In this document: one piece after another, positions 43,972 to 53,811 of the stretch
Position numbering within the stretch: the stretch's first letter is position 1
How the letters are laid out: each line of letters begins with the position of its first letter
Assembly (NCBI GenBank): GCA_964553045.1
Contig: CAZKJG010000002.1
Location: forward strand, 124,001-188,000
Direction: 5' to 3'
DNA from: JAWLEP01 sp964553045
Lineage (GTDB): Bacteria; Fermentibacterota; Fermentibacteria; Fermentibacterales; JCC-6
Length of the DNA stretch: 64,000 bases
The notes under the pieces: model-generated
What the model saw: only the letters and a program-made list of their open reading frames with translations
What the model was told of the DNA's origin: nothing
Database searches by the model: none
Translations under genes and position numbers: made by a program

Positions 43972-44408
43972 TGGCGGTGCGCAGCGTGACGCTGAGGTTC
44001 CCGGGCGAACGGGTCGGCGAGCCCGTGATCTCCCGGCTGGTCCGGCGCAGGGACGTGGAGGTGAACATCCTCCACGCCCGCATCGAGCCCAGCGAGGAGG
44101 GCAGGATGCTGGCCATGCTGGAGGGTGAGGCGGAGGAGCTTGACGGAGCGGTGGGCGATCTGCTCGATCTGGGCGTGGACGTAATCCCGACGGAGAGCAG
44201 CTTCATATGGCGGCGGGACAGGTGCGTGCACTGCGGCGCCTGCGCTGGAATATGTCCCTCGGGTGCTTTCTCCCTGGACGGGGGCAGCTTCGATGTGAGC
44301 TTCGAGTTGGCGAAGTGCATCGCCTGCGGTCTTTGCGCACAGGCCTGCTACTACGGCGCGGTGCAGTCGGTCGAGGAGTACGTGGCAGGAAGGGAGGCGG
44401 GGCTGTGA
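43968..44408 (+). CDS. NIL-domain ferredoxin of homocysteine operon
   Basis: A 146-residue protein with an N-terminal NIL domain (residues 1-78, R-F-P-G-E-R-V-G-E-P-V-I) and a two-cluster ferredoxin domain: C-x2-C-x2-C-x3-C-P in C-V-H-C-G-A-C-A-G-I-C-P and C-I-A-C-G-L-C-A-Q-A-C. It is the counterpart of MA1822 of Methanosarcina, the partner of the DUF39 sulfurtransferase. It probably delivers electrons or sulfur for thiol transfer. The chosen ATG overlaps the upstream stop as ATGA, with GAGAGGGGAGG upstream; it overlaps the following gene's GTG likewise. Confidence 0.9.
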   Translation: MMAVRSVTLRFPGERVGEPVISRLVRRRDVEVNILHARIEPSEEGRMLAMLEGEAEELDGAVGDLLDLGVDVIPTESSFIWRRDRCVHCGACAGICPSGAFSLDGGSFDVSFELAKCIACGLCAQACYYGAVQSVEEYVAGREAGL

Positions 44409-45541
44409 GACGTACGTGGGAGGAGATCAACGACAGGATCGAGGACGGCAGCGTGGTGGTCATTACCGCCGAGGAGATGACCGAGCTCACGGCCGAGAGG
44501 GGGTCCGAGGAGGCCTTTCGCAGGGTGGACGTCGTGACCACGGGGACCTTCGGGCCCATGTGCGGAAGCGGCCTGCTTCTGAACTCGGGTCACCACAGCC
44601 CCCGGCTGAACTACCGCGAGGCCTGGCTGAACGACGTTGCCGCCTACGCGGGGATTGCGGCCGTGGATCTCTACCTTGGCGCCACCGCCAGAAGCGAGAC
44701 CACGCCGAGGTACGGGGGCGGACACGTAATCGAGGAGCTCCTGTCCGGCAGAGCCGTTCGCCTGCGGGCCAGCGGCCATGGAACGGACTGCTACCCCGGC
44801 CGGTCGGTGGAGAAGGAACTGCGTCTGGACGACCTGGGAGACGCCGTCCTCCTCAACCCCCGCAACTGCTACCAGAACTACAATGTTGCGGTTAACGCGT
44901 CCTCGCCGCGGACCATTCGAACCTACATGGGCCCGCTTCTGCCGGAAATGGCCAACGTTGCGTACAGCAGCGCCGGCATGCTGTCGCCGCTCCTGAACGA
45001 TCCGCAGTACAGAGCGGTGGGCATCGGCTCCCGCGTCTTCCTGGGCGGAGGCGTCGGCTACGTGGCCTTCCCGGGAACCCAGCACTCTCCCGGGGGGCCG
45101 CGGTCCGACCGCGGCATACCCCTGCAGGGAGCCGGGACCCTCGGCCTGGCCGGCGACCTGCGGGGCATGAGCCCCGAATACGTCCGCGGAGCCTGGATAG
45201 AGGGATACGGTGTTTCGCTGGCGGTGGGGGTGGGGACTGCCATACCCATGCTGGACATCGATCTGGCCCGGCAGGCGGGACTGCCTGAGACCGAGCTCAC
45301 TGCGCCGGTGGTTGACTACGCGTCCGCCTATCCGGAGATGTCCGGCGAGGTCGTGGGCCGGGTCAGCTACGCCGAGCTGAGAAGCGGGACAGTGAGCCTG
45401 GGCGGGGGCGAGAGAAAAACCATGGCCCTGTCCAGCTTCCGGATGGCCAGGGAGATAGCCACGGAGCTGAAGAACCGGGTGGCGGCCGGCGCCTTCCGGC
45501 CGAGCAGACCGGTAGACCCGCTCCCCGGGTCGGCCGTCTGA
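44405..45541 (+). CDS. L-aspartate semialdehyde sulfurtransferase (DUF39, COG1900)
   Basis: A 378-residue DUF39 protein, the type shown in Methanosarcina (MA1821) to make homocysteine by transferring sulfide to L-aspartate semialdehyde. The two conserved cysteines are present: Cys53 in G-P-M-C-G-S-G and Cys129 in G-T-D-C-Y-P-G. Other family blocks are P-R-N-C-Y-Q-N-Y-N-V-A-V-N and L-G-G-G-V-G-Y-V-A-F-P-G-T. The start is GTG 44405, overlapping the ferredoxin stop by four bases. With COG2122 and NIL-ferredoxin it forms a complete operon, so this bacterium can make homocysteine without O-acylhomoserine. Confidence 0.92.
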   Translation: MRRTWEEINDRIEDGSVVVITAEEMTELTAERGSEEAFRRVDVVTTGTFGPMCGSGLLLNSGHHSPRLNYREAWLNDVAAYAGIAAVDLYLGATARSETTPRYGGGHVIEELLSGRAVRLRASGHGTDCYPGRSVEKELRLDDLGDAVLLNPRNCYQNYNVAVNASSPRTIRTYMGPLLPEMANVAYSSAGMLSPLLNDPQYRAVGIGSRVFLGGGVGYVAFPGTQHSPGGPRSDRGIPLQGAGTLGLAGDLRGMSPEYVRGAWIEGYGVSLAVGVGTAIPMLDIDLARQAGLPETELTAPVVDYASAYPEMSGEVVGRVSYAELRSGTVSLGGGERKTMALSSFRMAREIATELKNRVAAGAFRPSRPVDPLPGSAV

Positions 45542-45544
45542 TTT

Positions 45545-46060
45545 CTAGCGGGGCTCTATGCTGGGGGCCTCCTGGCCGCGGACGGCCTCCAGCAGCTTCT
45601 CCAGGTCGCTTCCGGAGAGCCCGCCCCTGGGCGAGGCGGCCAGCGATGTGAGGGCCCGGTCCGCCCTTCTGAGCCTCTTCACCAGCATGATCCCGATGGC
45701 AAGGACCAGCCGGGCGGAGAGCTTGGGCTTCTCCAGGAGCATCCTCACGAACTCCTCTTTGGTGAGCCGGTACAGCTCGGTCTCGCGGGTGGCCTGGACC
45801 GATGCGCTTCGAGGGGACTCGTCAAGGAAGGACATCTCCCCGAACAGCTCGTTTTGTCCTATAGACGACAGGTACACCTTTTCACCGGGGAGCTCGTCCA
45901 TCACCCGCAGCTCACCGCTTTTGACAATGTAGAGGGCGTTGGTCTCCTCGCCCTTGCGCAGGAGCGTCTCGTCCTTGCGTATGGTAATTCGTCGGCACTG
46001 CTGGAGGATAGCTGCTTCCTCCTCCGGTGACAGTGTGGTGAAGACCCTTTCTCTGCTCAT
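45545..46060 (-). CDS. Cyclic-nucleotide-binding domain protein
   Basis: A 171-residue protein that is mostly one cNMP-binding (CAP-like) domain: the phosphate-binding cassette reads L-F-G-E-M-S-F-L-D-E-S-P-R-S-A-S-V, the usual F-G-E-x-A/S-L pattern with Arg after Pro. No helix-turn-helix DNA-binding domain follows; the C-terminal 60 residues are helical. It therefore acts as a sensor without DNA binding, or through a partner. ATG 46060 has GGAGG upstream. It ends four bases after the convergent homocysteine operon. Confidence 0.85.
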   Translation of the reverse strand: MSRERVFTTLSPEEEAAILQQCRRITIRKDETLLRKGEETNALYIVKSGELRVMDELPGEKVYLSSIGQNELFGEMSFLDESPRSASVQATRETELYRLTKEEFVRMLLEKPKLSARLVLAIGIMLVKRLRRADRALTSLAASPRGGLSGSDLEKLLEAVRGQEAPSIEPR

Positions 46061-46143
46061 CGGTAACCTCCGGGTCCGTTGGCGTCGGGGCCCATGGAAG
46101 GCGGCCAGCCGGCTCACCCCGCCCCGAGGCCCGGGTTCGGGCT

Positions 46144-46443
46144 CTAGCCTATGCTCTCCAGGAGCTCCAGGTAATCGTCGTATTCCATTGCCTGCCAGCT
46201 CTCCGCCGCCAGGGCGCCCTGGGAGCGGGAGATTATGCTTATTCTGTGCGCGGTCTCCACGTCGGGGGCCTCGTAGATGTCCATGAAGTCGTAGGGTCCG
46301 AGGATGGCGTAATGGGCCAGCCAATTGACGTCTGGGCATGTCTGCTTCACCCTGTGGAGCCACTCCTTGCCTGTCCTCTTCCTTCCCTCGGCGTCGTGCA
46401 GCGTCTCGGGGCGAAGCTTGGTCATCAGCACGAACTTGGGCAT
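46144..46443 (-). CDS. GYD-domain protein
   Basis: A 99-residue protein of the GYD domain family (Pfam GYD), which has a ferredoxin-like alpha-beta fold. The family motif G-P-Y-D-F-M-D-I-Y-E-A-P-D occurs near residue 48, with the N-terminal strand F-V-L-M-T-K-L. The biochemical role is unknown. GAGGAGG lies upstream of ATG 46443. Confidence 0.85.
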   Translation of the reverse strand: MPKFVLMTKLRPETLHDAEGRKRTGKEWLHRVKQTCPDVNWLAHYAILGPYDFMDIYEAPDVETAHRISIISRSQGALAAESWQAMEYDDYLELLESIG

Positions 46444-46596
46444 TCGGCACCTCCTCGCTTCTGCAAATGCTGCATCCCTGAGACAAACTCTACAACAAAT
46501 GGAGGACAAGGCAAGGCGCCGCAGACGGGCAAGGGGCAGATGCAGAGGGCCGCGCCGCCGGCATCGGCGACGCGGCCGCAGGTAAGTTCGGAATGC

Positions 46597-48261
46597 TCAG
46601 CGCAGGAGAATCAGCCTGGCGGTCTCCGTGGTGCCGCCGGAGACGGCGCGCACCAGGTAGAGGCCGGCGGGCGCCCGACCGGGGTTCCAGGAGAGGCTGC
46701 TGCTGCCGGCCGGAAGCGGGCCGTCCACCGGCGTTGCCACCAGGCGGCCGGACAGGTCGTGCACCTCTACGAGTGCCCTGGCGGGTGCCGCCAGATCGAG
46801 CTCGATGGGAACCGGACCGGAAGAGGGATTGCAGCCGGGGAGCGAGAGAAGCCGGCCGGGGGAGCCCGGGGCGTCCTCGACGCCGGTGTAGCCAACGTCC
46901 ATGAAGACCTCGACTGTGTCCGCCGTCTCGGGGATCGGGCCCACGTAGACGGATGTGGGCTGGAAGTCGTAGTCGTCGCTGTCCGGGGTCGTCCAGTGCT
47001 GGAAGTACTGGTTTTCGGAGCTGCCCGGATAGGGGTCACCGGGATCCCCCGAAGAGGTGTACTTCTCCAGCTGCCAGAGGCCGTCGGCCTGCTCCAGAGC
47101 CAGGTGGTAGTGTCCGTAGTCGGTGTACCCGGGGTACCACTGGTTGTCGTTGCTGCCCACGGTGTCGTCAACGTGCCAGATCAGCACTCCGTGCGCCGGA
47201 AGTGCGGCGTCGTAGCCCACGGGGCGGCGGTTGGACAGCAGGAAGTACTGGAAGCCGCTTCCGCCGTCGGTCCACAGCCTGTAGACGGTTCCGGAGGTCT
47301 CGACCGCGGGGACATCGTAGGTGCCGGCGGCCGTGACGTTGACGGGCTCGATGAACCCCAGGTCGATCTTGCTCCACGCCGAGGGGTGCGCCGGGCTCCA
47401 GCCCCCGCCGTTGTAGACTCCGTAGGCCATCACCCCCCACTTGCCTATTCCATGTGAGTCGTAGTCGTAGTCGTAGAAGTCCGGCAGGCCGATGACGTGC
47501 CCGAACTCGTGACACAGGACGGCAGCACTCTTGTCTCCGGGGCTGTTGTCGTACTCGTTCTGTACCGAGAAGGAGTACACGGTTACCCCGTCGAAATCGA
47601 TGCCGCCCCCCGGCAGGACCCACATGTGCGGCCAGATCGTCTGGGGGGAGCCGTCGAATGTGCCTGCGTATATGACGTTTACGCCGTCGACGTAGCCGTC
47701 GGCGTCGTTGTCGTAATCGGCGAAGTCGACCACCGGGTCGACCAGCTCGCAGACGTCCTCCACGAGGCCCTGGGAGTTCTGGGGATAGCTGCCCCATCCG
47801 TAGTTGTCGTCCACGTAGTAGTCATAGGTCTCGGGGGCCCGGTTCCAGCCCGTCTCCGAGGGCCAGTTGACGGTCACGATGTCCAGCTGACCGAGCGATG
47901 ACTCGAAGTAGAAGCTGGACAGCGAGAGCGTGTCGGAGGCGTAGCCCATGGAGTCGAAGTAGACGGCCCCGGTCTGCGCCTCATTGTCGCTGAAGTCCAC
48001 CAGGAGTATCAGGACGTTCATCTCGGTGGTGTCCCTGCCGGCGCTGATGGCTCCGTCCGGCCCGAACGGGGTCCTGTCGGCGTACAGGGGGCTGGGCGAG
48101 TCCACTCCCCGCCTGCGGGCGTCGGCGTAGGACTCGATGTACCGCAGCAGGGCGCCGTCCCGCTGCATGCTCTCGGTCAGCTCGGGGGAAGGCGGAACCG
48201 CTATGGCCGACTGGGCCAGAATGGTGACTGTCAGGAGGGCGAGAGCGATCCTTGCGTTCAT
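46597..48261 (-). CDS. Secreted M6-family metalloprotease with FlgD-like tail
   Basis: A 554-residue exported protease. Residues 1-21 form a signal peptide. The catalytic domain has the zinc-binding motif H-E-F-G-H-V-I-G-L-P-D at His251 and His255, with the third ligand Asp261, of the immune inhibitor A (M6) family; V-L-I-L-L-V-D-F-S-D near residue 85 starts the domain. About 340-460 form a C-terminal beta region. The final 80 residues are a FlgD-like sorting-type domain (E-V-H-D-L-S-G-R-L-V, A-P-A-G-L-Y-L-V-R). It degrades extracellular protein, probably for nutrition. It is a single gene; 218 bases without an evident gene follow upstream on the plus strand side, with an AACGCC/GGCGTT stem near 48340. 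Confidence 0.88.
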   Translation of the reverse strand: MNARIALALLTVTILAQSAIAVPPSPELTESMQRDGALLRYIESYADARRRGVDSPSPLYADRTPFGPDGAISAGRDTTEMNVLILLVDFSDNEAQTGAVYFDSMGYASDTLSLSSFYFESSLGQLDIVTVNWPSETGWNRAPETYDYYVDDNYGWGSYPQNSQGLVEDVCELVDPVVDFADYDNDADGYVDGVNVIYAGTFDGSPQTIWPHMWVLPGGGIDFDGVTVYSFSVQNEYDNSPGDKSAAVLCHEFGHVIGLPDFYDYDYDSHGIGKWGVMAYGVYNGGGWSPAHPSAWSKIDLGFIEPVNVTAAGTYDVPAVETSGTVYRLWTDGGSGFQYFLLSNRRPVGYDAALPAHGVLIWHVDDTVGSNDNQWYPGYTDYGHYHLALEQADGLWQLEKYTSSGDPGDPYPGSSENQYFQHWTTPDSDDYDFQPTSVYVGPIPETADTVEVFMDVGYTGVEDAPGSPGRLLSLPGCNPSSGPVPIELDLAAPARALVEVHDLSGRLVATPVDGPLPAGSSSLSWNPGRAPAGLYLVRAVSGGTTETARLILLR

Positions 48262-48479
48262 TTCGTATACCTTTCAGCTATCGTGTGGGACGGCGGTGTG
48301 CGCCGTGCCTGGCTCTGCGTTCGGTCTGTCGCTACGCCAAACGCCTGTGGCGTTCTTCCGTTCCCTGTATGGGGGTGGCAGGCCGCATCTGCATTCAAAA
48401 TATTCTAAGCGATTGATGGAATCGGTGCAATCTCACCGTCCGGGTAATCCATCCGGTAAGGGCAGGGAGGGAGAGGTAG

Positions 48480-49322
48480 ATGCAGGCCGTAATGGTCCAC
48501 GGGGGCGCCGGGGCTCCCGCCGACAGGATCGAGGGATGCCGGAATGCGGCCGCCAGGGCCATGCAGGTACTGGAGGGCGGCGGCAGCGCCATGGACGCCG
48601 TGGAGGAGGCGGCAGTCGTCCTGGAGGATGACCCCGCCTACAACGCCGGCACCGGGTCGCGCCCCAGGATGAACGGCGAGTGCGAGATGGACGCCGCCGT
48701 TATGGGCTCCGGCGGGAGCATAGGCATAGTGACTCTGCTCCGCCGGGTCCGCAACCCCGTACGGGTGGCCCGGCTGGTCATGGAGCGCACGCCGCATCTC
48801 GCCCTGGGTGGGCAGGGGGCTCTGGATTTCGCCCGGCGCCTGGGCTTTGAGGATTACGATCCCCTCACCGAGAGAAGGAGAAAGCGTCTTCAGCGGGCCC
48901 TCCGGCTGCTTCGTGAGGGCGGAAAGGGCGATGCCCGCCTGCTCGAGCTGACGGGGCCGGGCGACACCATCGGAGCCGTAGCCCTCGACGGGGACGGCCG
49001 CATGGCCGCAGCCAACTCCACGGGGGGCGTGGAGCTGATGCTTCCGGGCAGGATCGGGGACTCGCCCCTTCCGGGGGCGGGCTTCTACTGCGGCCCGGCC
49101 GGGGCAGTGGCCACCACGGGCGAGGGCGAGGCCATCATCCGCCGGATGTCGGCCCTGAGCATCTACCGCATGCTGGAGAACGGAGCCGATCCCGGCGAGG
49201 CATGCCGACGTGAGGTCGAACGCTACCCGAATGACGTCGTCTTCGGAGCTATCGCCCTGAACTCGCAGGCTACCGGCACCGCGAACAACCGGACCATGCC
49301 CACCGCAGCCCTCAGCCGCTGA
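48480..49322 (+). CDS. iaaA: Isoaspartyl peptidase/L-asparaginase (Ntn hydrolase)
   Basis: A 280-residue N-terminal-nucleophile hydrolase of the type 2 asparaginase/isoaspartyl peptidase family. The N-terminal V-H-G-G-A-G and P-A-Y-N-A-G-T-G-S segments are characteristic; autoproteolysis would occur before Thr163 in G-D-T-I-G-A-V-A, giving alpha and beta subunits, and the beta subunit keeps G-C/F-Y-C-G-P-A-G-A-V-A-T-T-G-E-G-E. It frees aspartate from isoaspartyl dipeptides or deamidates asparagine. Slightly shorter than family average, missing part of the C-terminus. GGAGGGAGAGG lies upstream. Its end overlaps the convergent gene by 11 bases. Confidence 0.87.
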   Translation: MQAVMVHGGAGAPADRIEGCRNAAARAMQVLEGGGSAMDAVEEAAVVLEDDPAYNAGTGSRPRMNGECEMDAAVMGSGGSIGIVTLLRRVRNPVRVARLVMERTPHLALGGQGALDFARRLGFEDYDPLTERRRKRLQRALRLLREGGKGDARLLELTGPGDTIGAVALDGDGRMAAANSTGGVELMLPGRIGDSPLPGAGFYCGPAGAVATTGEGEAIIRRMSALSIYRMLENGADPGEACRREVERYPNDVVFGAIALNSQATGTANNRTMPTAALSR

Positions 49323-49824
49323 GCAGCCGGACTATCGAGACGGCCGTGCCCGGGTCGTTCACCACACGGTACGAGCACTGGCCGTAGGAACGGCTGTGAT
49401 GAACGGGACCGCGATGTCGGCGGTACTGATCCAGCCGGTCGGCGTCGAAGGGGATCGAGCCTCTGGCCGCCAGTTCCACAGCTTCTTCGAGGAGCCTCCG
49501 GTAGCCGGCCCTCCGCCCCTGTCGCAGCGGCTGGCGGGCCAGCAGCCCGAAGAGCCTCTCGCGGGGAATGTCAATGCGCTGCAGGGGACTCAGGTGGACG
49601 CGCCACACATCGCCGTGGGGGGAGATGAGCTGCAGCGGCGGCTCCGTCCAGCAGGCCCGACGCCGAAGAGAGGCCCATTCCTCGCGCAGTCCGTGCAGAA
49701 AAGCCTCCCTGTCCTTCAGCAGATGGTCTCCTCCCAGTGCGGCCTGGTAGAGCAGTTTGGCGAGGTCCCTCTCGTTCATTCGAGGACGGATTGACAGCTC
49801 CTCCATGACGAGCCCGCTGAGCAT
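49312..49824 (-). CDS. Conserved hypothetical protein
   Basis: A 170-residue soluble protein. Residues 18-45 (L-A-K-L-L-Y-Q-A-A-L-G-G-D-H-L-L) and the later L-S-P-L-Q-R and P-V-H-H-S-R-S-Y motifs look conserved, and the A-L-G-x-x-H-L/A pattern occurs in uncharacterised bacterial proteins. The His residues could bind metal. No function assigned. AAGGAT precedes ATG 49824. Confidence 0.65.
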   Translation of the reverse strand: MLSGLVMEELSIRPRMNERDLAKLLYQAALGGDHLLKDREAFLHGLREEWASLRRRACWTEPPLQLISPHGDVWRVHLSPLQRIDIPRERLFGLLARQPLRQGRRAGYRRLLEEAVELAARGSIPFDADRLDQYRRHRGPVHHSRSYGQCSYRVVNDPGTAVSIVRLLSG

Positions 49825-49948
49825 GTGATCCTTCCCTTCCGACCAATCCGGGCCTTGCCGGGGCTGCCGAAGTGGTGCAGTCTACCATAGGGCCTTCGCA
49901 TCCGGGAGCGTAGTGCCCGCACTCGAGCCGGTACGGAAGGGAGTCGAA

Positions 49949-50611
49949 ATGGGCAGGATAACCTGGGTGATGTATGCGGCAGCGGCGTTGGCGGTCTCCT
50001 GCGCCCGCTCCCGGGGCGCCGTCGGACCGCTGCCGGAGGCGGACACCTCCAGCGGCACCAGCGTAGAGGAGTCTTTGGAGGCGCGCCGGTCGGTGCGGAG
50101 CTACTCCGACCGCCCCCTCACATTGTCCGAGGTAGCCCAGCTGCTGTGGGCGGCCCAGGGGATTACCTCCAGCAGGGGCTTCAGAACGGCCCCCTCGGCG
50201 GGAGCCCTCTACCCCTTCACGGTATACCTGGTTGCCGGACGGGTGGATTCCCTGGAGGCCGGCGTGTACAGGTATTTGCCCCAGGAGCACAGCATCGAGA
50301 GGGTGGCCGGCGGAGATCGCAGGCCCGAGCTGCGCGAGGCGTGCCTCGGCCAGAGCTGCGTCGGGTCCGCTCCCGTCTGCCTGGTGCTGGTCGCCGAGCC
50401 CTCGGTGACCACATCCGTATACGTCAACAGGGGAATGATGTACGTTCACATGGAGGCTGGGCACATCTCCCAGAACATATACCTCCAGTGTCATGCGCTG
50501 GGCCTGGGTACGGTAGCAGTAGGGGCTCTGGACCCGTCCGCTGTGGGGCGGATACTCGGGCTCCCGGAGGACTCGGAGGCCATGTACGTTATGCCGGTCG
50601 GAGCGCTTTGA
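49949..50611 (+). CDS. SagB-type nitroreductase-like lipoprotein
   Basis: A 220-residue FMN nitroreductase-fold protein of the SagB/ThcOx dehydrogenase type. Typical marks are S-L-E-A-R-R-S-V-R-S-Y (FMN contact), L-L-W-A-A-Q-G-I-T, T-A-P-S-A-G-A-L-Y-P and the E-A-G-H-I-S-Q-N helix near residue 166. It carries an export signal with an S-C-A lipobox (Cys18), so it acts outside the cytoplasm, unlike peptide-cyclodehydratase-linked SagB proteins; no RiPP cyclodehydratase is nearby. ATG 49949 is chosen because GGAAGGGAG precedes it. Confidence 0.82.
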   Translation: MGRITWVMYAAAALAVSCARSRGAVGPLPEADTSSGTSVEESLEARRSVRSYSDRPLTLSEVAQLLWAAQGITSSRGFRTAPSAGALYPFTVYLVAGRVDSLEAGVYRYLPQEHSIERVAGGDRRPELREACLGQSCVGSAPVCLVLVAEPSVTTSVYVNRGMMYVHMEAGHISQNIYLQCHALGLGTVAVGALDPSAVGRILGLPEDSEAMYVMPVGAL

Positions 50612-50687
50612 GAGCGGGCTGGCTGGAGGAGGTCGACGTGAATATATCCGGATTGGGGTCAACGTTTGATAGCAGAGGGGGTTTAGG

Positions 50688-51902
50688 ATGTCGACGCTGT
50701 TTTCGACCGGCCTCTCCGGGGGGGAGAGCGGGGCGGCGGCCGCCGCCGGTGCCCTGGACAGCGCCATGGAAGGCCTGCAGGGCCGGCCCGACCTTGCCCT
50801 GGTGTACTCCTCATCGGAGTTCGACTACGGGGAGGTTCTGAATGCGGTGTCAGAGCGCCTGGGGGACGTCCCGGTGGTGGGCTGCTCCACGGCCGGGCAG
50901 TTCACCGCGTGCGAGGTGGGAAGGGAGACCGTCTCGGTAGCTCTCTTGGAGTCCGACGAGATGCGCTTCTCCACCGCCCTGGCCGGTGGTCTCTCCCGGG
51001 ACCACGAAGCGGTGGTGCGGTCTCTGGCCAAGGCCGTACCGGAGGTGCCCGAGGGGCATCAGCTGACGGCGCTGATGCTGGTGGACGGCCTTTCGGGAGC
51101 CGGGGAGGAGCTCACCGTGATGGCCGCCAGGCTCTTCGAGAAGCTCGCGGGCTGTCCCGTGCGGCTGGTGGGCGGCTTTGCGGGCGACGACCTGCTGTTC
51201 AGGGCAACCGAGGTCTTTCACGGCCGGGAGCACCTTTCCGATGCCGCCGCCGTCTGCTTCATGGTTACGCCCTTTCCCGTGTTCACCTCGGTTCAGCACG
51301 GTCACATGCCGCTGAGCGGGCCACACAAGGTCACCTCCTCCAGCGGAAACATCGTAAGCGAGATCGACGGAACCCCCGCCTGGGAGGTCTGGCGCAGGGA
51401 GACCGAGCCCCACCTGGATCGTCTGGGCGAGGGGCTGGACCTGGACGACCCGGTGACACTCAGCCGTCTCATACTGGGCAATTTCGAGCTGGGTCTGGCC
51501 ACGGATTCCGACGGCATGTACAAGATCCGCTTTCCCATGAGGCGCAGAGATGACGGCTCGCTCGTCTTCAGCTGCTCCATTCCCCAGGGGTCGGTATTCC
51601 GGATAATGGACGGCTGCGATGCCGAAAAGCAGATAGCGGCCTCCAGGAGGGCGGCGGAGCAGGCGGCGGCATGCGCCCGGCGGGCCGGCTATTCGAGCTT
51701 CAGCGGGGCCATGGTCTTCGAGTGCGGAGTGAGGATGGCGCTGCTGAGGGACCGGTTCATCCGTTCCATCCAGAGCTATCGCGAGACCCTGCCGGGAACC
51801 CCGCTCATGGGATGGGAGACCTACGGCGAGATAAGAATGGAACCGGGGAGCTACAGCGGCTTCCACAACACCACCACGGTGGTAATGCTGATTCCGGAGT
51901 GA
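50688..51902 (+). CDS. FIST-domain sensory protein
   Basis: A 404-residue protein consisting of a FIST N domain (about 1-215; V-V-G-C-S-T-A-G-Q-F and G-F-A-G-D-D-L near residues 65 and 165) and a FIST C domain (about 220-404; ending in G-E-I and F-H-N-T-T-T-V-V-M). FIST proteins bind small ligands, thought to be amino-acid-like, and pass signals to kinases. The gene ends four bases before a hybrid histidine kinase gene, so this pair is a plausible sensing system. GGGGG lies upstream of the ATG. Confidence 0.88.
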   Translation: MSTLFSTGLSGGESGAAAAAGALDSAMEGLQGRPDLALVYSSSEFDYGEVLNAVSERLGDVPVVGCSTAGQFTACEVGRETVSVALLESDEMRFSTALAGGLSRDHEAVVRSLAKAVPEVPEGHQLTALMLVDGLSGAGEELTVMAARLFEKLAGCPVRLVGGFAGDDLLFRATEVFHGREHLSDAAAVCFMVTPFPVFTSVQHGHMPLSGPHKVTSSSGNIVSEIDGTPAWEVWRRETEPHLDRLGEGLDLDDPVTLSRLILGNFELGLATDSDGMYKIRFPMRRRDDGSLVFSCSIPQGSVFRIMDGCDAEKQIAASRRAAEQAAACARRAGYSSFSGAMVFECGVRMALLRDRFIRSIQSYRETLPGTPLMGWETYGEIRMEPGSYSGFHNTTTVVMLIPE

Positions 51903-51906
51903 CTGT

Positions 51907-53748
<1,842 letters not shown>

Positions 53749-53811
53749 TGCCGGCGGAGTATTTCCGGCAGACGGACCGGTTTGCCCGAACGCGCTTTTC
53801 CGGAGGTTGAG

